A stretch of 5,883 nucleotides of DNA from contig SKOQ01000130.1 in NCBI GenBank assembly GCA_007119985.1, positions 1 through 5,883 of the forward strand, written 5' to 3'. Below, one piece after another: positions 1 through 4,606 of the stretch. Within the stretch, counting starts at the first letter, position 1, and each line of letters starts with the position of its first letter. Made by a program: the position numbers and the translations under genes. The notes beneath the pieces are model-generated. The model searched no databases, was not told the origin of the DNA, and saw nothing but the letters and a program-made list of their open reading frames with translations. This stretch comes from Marinospirillum sp. GTDB lineage: Bacteria > Pseudomonadota > Gammaproteobacteria > Pseudomonadales > Halomonadaceae.

Positions 1-20
1 AACTGGGCAAGGGTGGGTTT

Positions 21-45
21 AACTGGCTGCTAAGGTTAGCCAGTT
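21..45. repeat. Short inverted repeat upstream of the small membrane protein gene
   Basis: AACTGGCT (21-28) is perfectly reverse-complemented by AGCCAGTT (38-45) around a 9-base loop. Neither strand shows a clear U-run after the stem, so this is not a convincing intrinsic terminator. It could be a leader hairpin, an operator, or the weak end of whatever lies to the left of the window. AACTGG also occurs at 1-6, giving a short direct repeat. The structure is plain in the sequence, but its function is unknown. Confidence 0.3.
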
Positions 46-82
46 TAAGGGCCTATGTCACCTTGCGAGCAGAATTCCTATC

Positions 83-87
83 AGGAG
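83..87 (+). promoter_or_regulatory. Shine-Dalgarno that fixes the start of the small membrane protein
   Basis: AGGAG lies five bases before the ATG at 93. This favours ATG 93 over the in-frame TTG at 63, which has no comparable purine-rich sequence in front of it. The reading frame stays open leftwards to the window edge, so a longer protein cannot be excluded from this window alone. Confidence 0.65.
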
Positions 88-92
88 AAGGC

Positions 93-335
93 ATGTTGAA
101 AGACCCCTTACGCTTCTGGGCGATCCTGTCCCAGGCCGTTGGATTTACGCTGATTATTGCATTGGAAACCTGGTTAGGGCGCGCGCAGGCAGGCTACTGG
201 CAAATCCGCGTGCTCCTGATCATGCTACTGATCGCACTGGTACTGGCCGTTTTAAGGCGTTACCAAAGCAGACGCCTACTCAAAGAGCAGGAACAGCGCC
301 GCCAACGCCTGCTGGAAGATGAAGAAGAGGCCTAG
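93..335 (+). CDS. Small two-helix membrane protein of unknown function
   Basis: I do not recognise this 80-residue protein. Two hydrophobic segments are visible, at about residues 9-29 and 39-54, joined by a short polar turn. The second segment ends in RR, and residues 55-80 form a highly charged tail rich in Arg, Lys, Gln and Glu that ends in an acidic run. The tail looks like a short cytoplasmic helix or coiled coil. By the positive-inside rule the basic tail is probably cytoplasmic, making a hairpin with both ends inside. ATG 93 was chosen for its AGGAG at 83-87. The frame is open upstream to the window edge, so an N-terminal extension is formally possible. Its TAG stop (333-335) overlaps the stop of the opposing nuclease gene within a shared CTAG, so neither gene has a 3' spacer on this side. 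A real gene is likely from the strong ribosome binding site and membrane-protein composition; no function can be given. Confidence 0.65.
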   Translation: MLKDPLRFWAILSQAVGFTLIIALETWLGRAQAGYWQIRVLLIMLLIALVLAVLRRYQSRRLLKEQEQRRQRLLEDEEEA

Positions 336-1129
336 TCCAGCACCTCAAGCGCTAGGCTGGTGTTGATTCGCATCCGCCAGTCATGGTGGCGGCTGTTGTG
401 GTCTCTGACCAGCCAGCCTCTTGCTCTGACTCTTTTGCCCTGCAAGGCTCGTACTTGCGCTTCACTCAGATCAAAACCATTCAGTGCTCGCTTAGGCACC
501 TGCAAAGCGACGCCCCCTTCTAAGTTAATCCAGAAGTTGTCACGGCTGGAACCTATTCTCACCACCTGCCCTTGGACGATGGCAGCACCCTGGGTGGATG
601 CAGGAATTCGCGTTGAAGCCAGACCTGGCTGGTATTCAGATTGCGACCAGATGCCCTTAGCCTGACGTCTGGCTTGGGTTTCGAAAGGCTTCAGACACTC
701 GGCATAGTGGGTATTGGGTGCAATAAAAATCTGCATCACATAACCCTGCTCCAACAGCAGGCGATTGACATTGCGCCCATCAGGCAAGAACACATAGGCC
801 AGCAAGCGACCATGGCGGTCATAGCGTTCTTCGCCATAATGCAGCAGCACTTGATGACCCGCATCAGCAATTAAACGCCGTAGATAGTCTCGCCCTTCTA
901 GGGCATAGGGTTCGTGGGGTGCGCCCTCGCGTCCAAGTTCGGGTGCATCGATTCCAATCAAGCGCACTCGAGTTCGATCCGCCAAAGTCAGGGTATCAGC
1001 ATCATAAACATGCGCTACGGCTGCACGCCGATCCTGGCGTTCAATCGGACAGGTTTCAGTGGCTCCTACCCAGCCCGCAAAAAGCAATAAAACACCAGCC
1101 AGACCTGCACGAATAAATTGAGGGCGCAT
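332..1129 (-). CDS. Exported thermonuclease-family (SNase-like) protein
   Basis: This 265-residue protein belongs to the staphylococcal nuclease fold family, calcium-dependent enzymes that cut DNA and RNA phosphodiester bonds. The N-terminus (basic MRPQFIR, hydrophobic residues 8-22, then GA-TE) looks like a Sec signal peptide cleaved near residue 23, so periplasmic or secreted action is predicted. No lipobox is seen. The catalytic set appears intact: D43 and D45 in YDADT, R56 and D61 in RVRLIGIDAPE, E64, and R108 in DRHGRLLAY, matching D19/D21, R35, D40, E43 and R87 of the staphylococcal enzyme by motif. C27 and C145 could form a disulfide. After the nuclease domain (about 36-162) comes a C-terminal region (about 182-265) rich in alternating hydrophobic strands, possibly a small OB-like beta domain. 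The start is supported by AGGAG at 1140-1136. It lies 3 bp downstream of the reductase gene and is probably co-transcribed with it. The biological substrate (DNA scavenging or defence) is not shown by the sequence. Confidence 0.88.
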   Translation of the reverse strand: MRPQFIRAGLAGVLLLFAGWVGATETCPIERQDRRAAVAHVYDADTLTLADRTRVRLIGIDAPELGREGAPHEPYALEGRDYLRRLIADAGHQVLLHYGEERYDRHGRLLAYVFLPDGRNVNRLLLEQGYVMQIFIAPNTHYAECLKPFETQARRQAKGIWSQSEYQPGLASTRIPASTQGAAIVQGQVVRIGSSRDNFWINLEGGVALQVPKRALNGFDLSEAQVRALQGKRVRARGWLVRDHNSRHHDWRMRINTSLALEVLD

Positions 1130-1132
1130 GGT

Positions 1133-2299
1133 TCACTCCTTTGCACTGAGCAGAGGCGGTAGTTCCCGCGCCAACTGCATTTTGCGTTTAACCGCCTGCC
1201 CCGCCAACGCAAAACCGAGTAACTGACCAGAAGCATCCACAAAGCGACCCTCAGCACTCTCTGGGCTCACTTCCAGCTGCCATTCCCCTGCTGCATCGGG
1301 CGGGGGTGGTGCAGCCACTACGGGACAAGCCGGTGTCTTGACCAAAATCGGTAAGGGCGGCAATTCAAGGCGAGCTTCGTGCTCTCCGGTCAGGCGCGCA
1401 GCCAAGACACGAGCACTCGCCATCAGCGGCTGGACATACATGAGGTTCAAGCCTTCAATTTCAGCGCAGTCGCCCAGGGCATAGATATCGGGGTCTGAGG
1501 TTTGCAGACCGGCATCCACGCAGATGCCTCGATTCACTTTTAGACCTGCCTCTTCAGCCAGTTGGGTTGATGGCTTCAAGCCCAGCGCACTGATCACCAC
1601 TTCAGCTTCAAGCAGCAGGCCGGATTCCATTTCTAAAGTCCAAGCCCCCGGTTCACCATCGATCAGCTTGAAGCTCTCTTCGGTCAGTAAATTCAGACCG
1701 CGCTTGACCAGCGCCTGCTCCAAGACTTCAGCCACCCCCCCAGGCAGCAAATTCGGCAGCAGGTGGCGACTGCGCGACACCAGGGTTACTTGATACCCGG
1801 ATGCCAGCAGGTCCTGCGCCATTTCTACACCCACCAGACCAGCGCCTAGCACTACCACCTGTTTTTTGCCTTTTAGGTCTTTACGAAAGGCAAAATAGTC
1901 GTCCAGGTCATTGATGCTGTGCAGCGCACCCGGCGGGGCTGGCAATTGCGTGGTTTCAGCACCCAGCGCCAGCACTAGCTTTGAATAGCAGACAGGACCT
2001 TCTGGTAAGAAAACTTGATGCTTGGCGGGGTCGATGCCTTCAACCTGGGTCCAGGTCATGATTTGGATGCCCAGCTTTTCTGCTTGATCTTCAGGGCGAG
2101 CGGCCACCAGCTGCTCCGGGGTCTGGTTTTTAGCCAGCGCAGAAGATAACAGGGGCTTGGAATAGAAGTGGCCGGAGTCGCGGGTGATCAGTAAGATGGG
2201 CAAGTCCATCTGGCGTTTACGAACTTCCAAGGCTAATTGGTAACCCGCCATCCCAGAGCCGATAATAATCAGTGGCCCAGTGTTGCTGGCTGTAGACAT
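1133..2299 (-). CDS. rubB: Rubredoxin-NAD(+) reductase (FAD-dependent oxidoreductase)
   Basis: This 388-residue flavoprotein fits the Pseudomonas/Acinetobacter rubredoxin reductases, which move electrons from NAD(P)H through FAD to rubredoxin for alkane hydroxylation or oxidative-stress handling. The N-terminal FAD-binding Rossmann motif is GSGMAG (14-19), followed by YSKPLLS near 46-52, typical of this subgroup. The NAD(P)-binding motif is GAGLVG (152-157), and the second FAD motif is IYALGDCAE (272-280). The C-terminal region contains KTPACPVV, a run of prolines and a final ELPPLL, features I recall in Pseudomonas RubB; it corresponds to the C-terminal domain that helps dock rubredoxin. No transmembrane segment is seen, so it is cytoplasmic. 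It is the first gene of a minus-strand pair with the nuclease and diverges from ubiC. ATG 2299 has only a weak ribosome site (AGAG adjacent to it, or GGGG further upstream). No rubredoxin gene lies on either side within the window. A related ferredoxin or nitrite-type reductase role is the main alternative. Confidence 0.88.
   Translation of the reverse strand: MSTASNTGPLIIIGSGMAGYQLALEVRKRQMDLPILLITRDSGHFYSKPLLSSALAKNQTPEQLVAARPEDQAEKLGIQIMTWTQVEGIDPAKHQVFLPEGPVCYSKLVLALGAETTQLPAPPGALHSINDLDDYFAFRKDLKGKKQVVVLGAGLVGVEMAQDLLASGYQVTLVSRSRHLLPNLLPGGVAEVLEQALVKRGLNLLTEESFKLIDGEPGAWTLEMESGLLLEAEVVISALGLKPSTQLAEEAGLKVNRGICVDAGLQTSDPDIYALGDCAEIEGLNLMYVQPLMASARVLAARLTGEHEARLELPPLPILVKTPACPVVAAPPPPDAAGEWQLEVSPESAEGRFVDASGQLLGFALAGQAVKRKMQLARELPPLLSAKE
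1136..1140 (-). promoter_or_regulatory. Nuclease Shine-Dalgarno inside the end of the reductase gene
   Basis: On the minus strand AGGAG is followed by TGAACC and then the nuclease ATG at 1129-1127. These five bases are part of the last two sense codons of the reductase gene (AAG GAG), directly before its TGA. The arrangement suggests translational coupling and supports both the operon and the chosen nuclease start. Confidence 0.7.
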
Positions 2300-2318
2300 C
2301 TCTATACCCCGTCTATGT

Positions 2319-2324
2319 TAGAAT
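2319..2324 (+). promoter_or_regulatory. Candidate -10 element for ubiCA
   Basis: TAGAAT matches the sigma-70 -10 consensus at five of six positions and lies 45 bp before the ubiC ATG. The best -35-like hexamer, TAGACA (2293-2298), sits 20 bp away, longer than the usual spacing and inside the start of the reductase gene. A promoter driving ubiCA must lie in or near this spacer, but this exact assignment is weak. Confidence 0.35.
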
Positions 2325-2331
2325 CCGCCGC

Positions 2332-2337
2332 ATTATA
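2332..2337 (-). promoter_or_regulatory. Candidate -10 element for the rubB-nuclease operon
   Basis: On the minus strand this is a perfect TATAAT, about 33 bp upstream of the reductase ATG. The hexamer 17 bp further upstream (GTGCCC on the minus strand, 2360-2355) is a poor -35 match, so an activator or another spacing may be involved. It lies only 7 bp from the plus-strand -10 candidate for ubiC, so the two promoters would overlap and could compete for RNA polymerase. Confidence 0.45.
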
Positions 2338-2344
2338 GATGATC

Positions 2345-2358
2345 GCCCTCGGGAGGGC
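2345..2358 (+). promoter_or_regulatory. GC-rich hairpin over the ubiC ribosome-binding region
   Basis: GCCCTC (2345-2350) and GAGGGC (2353-2358) form a perfect 6-bp inverted repeat with only GG between them; a real RNA loop would probably need the innermost pair to open. The purine run GGGAGGG (2351-2357), the only Shine-Dalgarno-like sequence before ubiC, is largely inside this structure and ends 12 bases before the ATG, further than is usual. The hairpin may reduce ubiC translation. It has no following U-run and is not a terminator. Confidence 0.4.
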
Positions 2359-2369
2359 ACACGCTCACC

Positions 2370-2939
2370 ATGCCTCTGAACGCCAGCCAACTGCAAGCCC
2401 TGCACCTTGCTTCTGCGCCCAGGTGGCAACCCGCAGTGCATCTGACGGGTGCCCCTGCCGGTGCTTGGCGTTCCTGGCTGCAAGAAAGCGGCTCTTTAAC
2501 TCGGCGGCTGCAAGGTCAGGCACAAGTGAGCTTCCAGGTGGAAGTGCTGGATCAGGGCGTGCGCCCCATTCATCAGGTGGAACGCCAATGGCTGCAAGTC
2601 ACCCACAACCACATCTGGGTGCGCCAGGTATTGCTTAAAGTGGATGACCAGCCTTGGGTATTTGCCCGTTCTCTGCTACCGCTGGATACGCGCGGCAATC
2701 TGTTGCGGCGCTTAACCGGCGTGGGTCAGCAGGCACTGGGACAACTGCTATTCAGTCAGCCGGATATTCAACGCGGTGAACTGCGTTTCTGTGCCCCAGA
2801 CCAGCTGCCATTTTCCAGTCTTTGGGGGCGCGCTTCCTGTTTTTATAGTGGTCCACTGCGCTTACTGGTGGCAGAGCACTATCTGCCCCCCATGGCGGAA
2901 GCCTTGCAGTTGCCCACCCATCGTATTTTTGGAGACTGA
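2370..2939 (+). CDS. ubiC: Chorismate lyase (chorismate--pyruvate lyase)
   Basis: UbiC removes pyruvate from chorismate to give 4-hydroxybenzoate, the first committed step of ubiquinone synthesis, in the cytoplasm. Family signatures are visible: an N-terminal LTRRL segment (43-47), WVRQVLL (83-89), PWVFARSLLP (95-104), ALGQLLF (122-128), LWGRAS (151-156) and LLVAEHYLP (165-173). By alignment from memory with the E. coli enzyme, R85 corresponds to active-site R76, L123 to L114 and E169 to E155, so the catalytic set is kept. At 189 residues it is somewhat longer than the E. coli protein of about 165, mostly at the N-terminus. Two usually conserved positions differ: Q86 where E. coli has Glu after the Arg, and A155 where it has Arg in GRRS. 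ATG 2370 is the first start after an in-frame TGA at 2340-2342. ubiA follows after 3 bp, so the pair forms an operon. Confidence 0.9.
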   Translation: MPLNASQLQALHLASAPRWQPAVHLTGAPAGAWRSWLQESGSLTRRLQGQAQVSFQVEVLDQGVRPIHQVERQWLQVTHNHIWVRQVLLKVDDQPWVFARSLLPLDTRGNLLRRLTGVGQQALGQLLFSQPDIQRGELRFCAPDQLPFSSLWGRASCFYSGPLRLLVAEHYLPPMAEALQLPTHRIFGD

Positions 2940-2942
2940 GCT

Positions 2943-3824
2943 ATGTCGTCCACTGTCCTGCCTCCTTGGCATCAGCGCCTTCCTGCTTTTTTCCGGCTGA
3001 TGCGCCTGGATCGCCCTATCGGTACCTGGTTGCTGATGTGGCCCACGCTCTGGGCCCTCTGGTTTGCGGCGAGTGGTGTGCCAGATCTGCGCGTGCTGGT
3101 GATTTTTGTGCTGGGGGTTATTCTGATGCGGGCTGCTGGTTGTGTCATCAATGATTACGCCGACCGTGACTTTGATGGTCATGTCGAGCGCACCACTCAG
3201 CGCCCCCTCGCCACTGGGGAAGTGACCGCCCGCGAAGCTCTGGTGCTTTTTGCCCTGCTCTGCATCGCGGCCTTTATTCTGGTGCTCTTCACCAATCCGC
3301 TGACCCTGCTGCTGACCCCGGCCGGTCTGGCACTGGCTGCCTGCTACCCGTTCATGAAGCGCTACACGCATTTCCCCCAGGTGGTGCTGGGTGCCGCCTT
3401 CTCCTGGGCGATCCCCATGGCTTTCGCTGCTCAGACCAACAGCCTGCCTCCGGCGCTCTGGCTGGTCTTCGCTGCCAACCTAGTGTGGACAGTCGCCTAT
3501 GACACCGCCTATGCCATGGAAGACCGCCCCGATGATCTGAAAATCGGCATCAAATCTACAGCCGTTTTTTTCGGTCACTGGGATCGCTTAGCGATAGGCG
3601 TGCTGCAACTCGCCACGCTGGTGCTGCTGATTCTGGCAGGCTGGGCTTTTGAGCGAGGTGCGTTTTTCTATCTGAGCTTGGCGGCTATGGCAGGGCTGTT
3701 CATCTGGCAGCAATGGCTGATTCGCAAGCGTGAACGCGGCCCCTGCCTTCGAGCGTTTTTGAATAACCACTATGCCGGCATGCTGGTGTTTATCGGATTA
3801 GCCATGGATTATCTATTCATCTAA
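2943..3824 (+). CDS. ubiA: 4-hydroxybenzoate octaprenyltransferase
   Basis: UbiA attaches the polyprenyl side chain to 4-hydroxybenzoate, the UbiC product, at the inner membrane. The 293-residue length is normal. Both Asp-rich magnesium/prenyl-diphosphate motifs are present: NDYADRDFD (70-78) and DTAYAMEDRPDD (187-198), the latter followed by KIGIKSTA (200-207). The YPFMKRYTHFPQ segment (135-146) and the N-terminal MRLDRPIGTWLL (20-31) are also typical. About eight or nine hydrophobic segments are seen, roughly at 26-43, 49-69, 97-116, 119-137, 147-163, 171-187, 214-233, 237-256 and 273-292. GGAG at 2931-2934, inside the last codons of ubiC, lies 8 bases before the ATG and supports the start and translational coupling. 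No intrinsic terminator follows: the TAA is only 3 bp before the Pho box, so read-through into phoBR is plausible. Confidence 0.96.
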   Translation: MSSTVLPPWHQRLPAFFRLMRLDRPIGTWLLMWPTLWALWFAASGVPDLRVLVIFVLGVILMRAAGCVINDYADRDFDGHVERTTQRPLATGEVTAREALVLFALLCIAAFILVLFTNPLTLLLTPAGLALAACYPFMKRYTHFPQVVLGAAFSWAIPMAFAAQTNSLPPALWLVFAANLVWTVAYDTAYAMEDRPDDLKIGIKSTAVFFGHWDRLAIGVLQLATLVLLILAGWAFERGAFFYLSLAAMAGLFIWQQWLIRKRERGPCLRAFLNNHYAGMLVFIGLAMDYLFI

Positions 3825-3827
3825 GCG

Positions 3828-3845
3828 CTGTCATCTTCCTGTCAT
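3828..3845 (+). promoter_or_regulatory. Pho box (PhoB binding site)
   Basis: CTGTCAT (3828-3834), CTTC, CTGTCAT (3839-3845) is an exact match to both 7-base half-sites of the classical Pho box, with the canonical 4-base spacer, although the spacer is less AT-rich than in the E. coli sites. It lies 53 bp before the phoB ATG and begins 3 bp after the ubiA stop. A tandem PhoB dimer bound here would replace a -35 element and recruit RNA polymerase, predicting positive autoregulation of phoBR under phosphate limitation. Confidence 0.93.
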
Positions 3846-3891
3846 TTTTACAAGGTGTAATACTGCTGCAATAGCCCCGTGTATGACAGGA
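3837..3891 (+). promoter_or_regulatory. Inverted repeat linking the Pho box to the phoB ribosome binding site
   Basis: TCCTGTCAT (3837-3845) and ATGACAGGA (3883-3891) are exact reverse complements, 9 bp, separated by 37 bases. The right arm contains AGGA (3888-3891), the phoB Shine-Dalgarno seven bases before the ATG, and also an exact inverted Pho half-site (ATGACAG, 3883-3889). In an RNA that includes both arms, such as read-through from ubiA, pairing would cover the ribosome binding site. In DNA, the right arm could be an extra contact for PhoB. The complementarity is directly seen; either function is inference. Confidence 0.5.
3858..3864 (+). promoter_or_regulatory. Candidate -10 region of the phoB promoter
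   Basis: TGTAATACT (3856-3864) offers a -10 read as TAATAC (3858-3863) or as an extended TG-n-AATACT. It starts 12 to 13 bases after the Pho box, close to the roughly 10-11 base spacing in E. coli Pho promoters. Transcription would then start near 3870, downstream of the Pho box and of the left arm of the inverted repeat. The match to the -10 consensus is modest. Confidence 0.5.
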
Positions 3892-3898
3892 TGCCTTT

Positions 3899-4588
3899 AT
3901 GAGCAACAAAACCGTACTCATCGTTGACGACGAAGCCCCAATTCGCGAAATGATTGCCGTCGCGCTGGAAATGGCTGACTACAATTGGCTGGAAGCCGCA
4001 GATGCGACCCAGGCCCACGCGCAGGTAGTCGACCACCAACCCGACCTGATTCTATTGGACTGGATGCTACCCGGCACCAGTGGTATAGAGCTGGCGCGTC
4101 GCCTCAAGCGAGACCCAGTCACCGCTGAAATCCCCATTATCATGCTCACCGCACGCAGTGAAGAAGATAACAAGATCCAAGGCCTGGAAGCGGGGGCTGA
4201 TGATTACATCACCAAACCCTTTTCACCACGGGAGCTGGTCGCCCGCTTAAAAGCAGTGTTAAGGCGCACCACACCACCGGGTATTGAAGAGCCGGTTGAA
4301 ATCGAAGGCCTATGCCTTGACCCTATCAGCCACCGTGTCACCTCGACAGGTTCACCGCTGGAAGTGGGCCCGACCGAGTTCCGCCTGCTTCAGTTTTTTA
4401 TGACCCACCCAGAAAGAGCCTATACTCGCAGCCAGTTGCTGGATCAGGTCTGGGGCGGTAATGTCTATGTTGAAGAACGCACCGTTGACGTTCATATTCG
4501 CCGCCTACGTAAAGCCTTGGGTCAAAAGCATGAGCACCTGGTACAAACAGTGCGGGGAACCGGCTATCGCTTCTCCACTCAAGTTTAA
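3899..4588 (+). CDS. phoB: Phosphate regulon response regulator PhoB
   Basis: This 229-residue OmpR/PhoB-family regulator is phosphorylated by PhoR under phosphate starvation and binds Pho boxes to activate the phosphate regulon. The receiver domain (about 4-118) has the acidic pocket D10-D11, phosphoacceptor D54 in LLDWMLPG, T84 in MLTAR and K106 in TKPF, all canonical. A short linker leads to the winged-helix DNA-binding domain (about 130-227), with the PTEFRLLQFF segment, RSQLLDQVWG, the recognition-helix region ERTVDVHIRRLRKAL and the terminal RGTGYRF hairpin. The length equals the usual PhoB length. AGGA at 3888-3891, 7 bases before the ATG, supports the start. A perfect Pho box upstream makes PhoB rather than another OmpR-type regulator the best call, as does the phoR gene 18 bp downstream. 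Confidence 0.97.
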   Translation: MSNKTVLIVDDEAPIREMIAVALEMADYNWLEAADATQAHAQVVDHQPDLILLDWMLPGTSGIELARRLKRDPVTAEIPIIMLTARSEEDNKIQGLEAGADDYITKPFSPRELVARLKAVLRRTTPPGIEEPVEIEGLCLDPISHRVTSTGSPLEVGPTEFRLLQFFMTHPERAYTRSQLLDQVWGGNVYVEERTVDVHIRRLRKALGQKHEHLVQTVRGTGYRFSTQV

Positions 4589-4606
4589 TACCCTGAGACT
4601 GCCTGC

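Noticed and set aside
1..62. C-terminal end of an upstream gene
   Set aside because: Short frames ending at TAA 20-22 or 31-33 exist, but too few residues are visible to recognise or support one.
331..360. Possible bidirectional terminator at the convergent gene ends (CCAGC 337-341 with GCTGG 356-360)
   Set aside because: The stem is only 5 bp, lies inside the nuclease coding region and has no U-run on either strand.
360..1116. Plus-strand open frames at 360-665, 641-874 and 919-1116
   Set aside because: They lie antisense to the nuclease gene, have low-complexity or unfamiliar translations and overlap a gene with intact catalytic motifs.
1066..1257. Minus-strand 63-codon frame spanning the nuclease-reductase junction
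   Set aside because: It is out of frame with both real genes and overlaps both; the AGGAG at 1140-1136 serves the nuclease start.
1524..1793. Plus-strand frame antisense to the reductase gene
   Set aside because: The Ser/Arg-rich translation is typical of an antisense shadow, and the reductase frame carries clear family motifs here.
2339..2638. 99-codon plus-strand frame starting before ubiC
   Set aside because: It overlaps ubiC in another frame and its Ser/Ala/His-rich translation resembles no protein; the UbiC frame is well supported.
2862..3371. 169-codon minus-strand frame opposite ubiC-ubiA
   Set aside because: The Gln/His/Gly-rich translation is what the complement of a CTG-rich membrane gene gives; ubiA is certain on the other strand.
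3825..3898. Intrinsic terminator between ubiA and phoB
   Set aside because: The TTTTT at 3845-3849 is not preceded by a GC-rich stem; the region is better explained by the Pho box and promoter.
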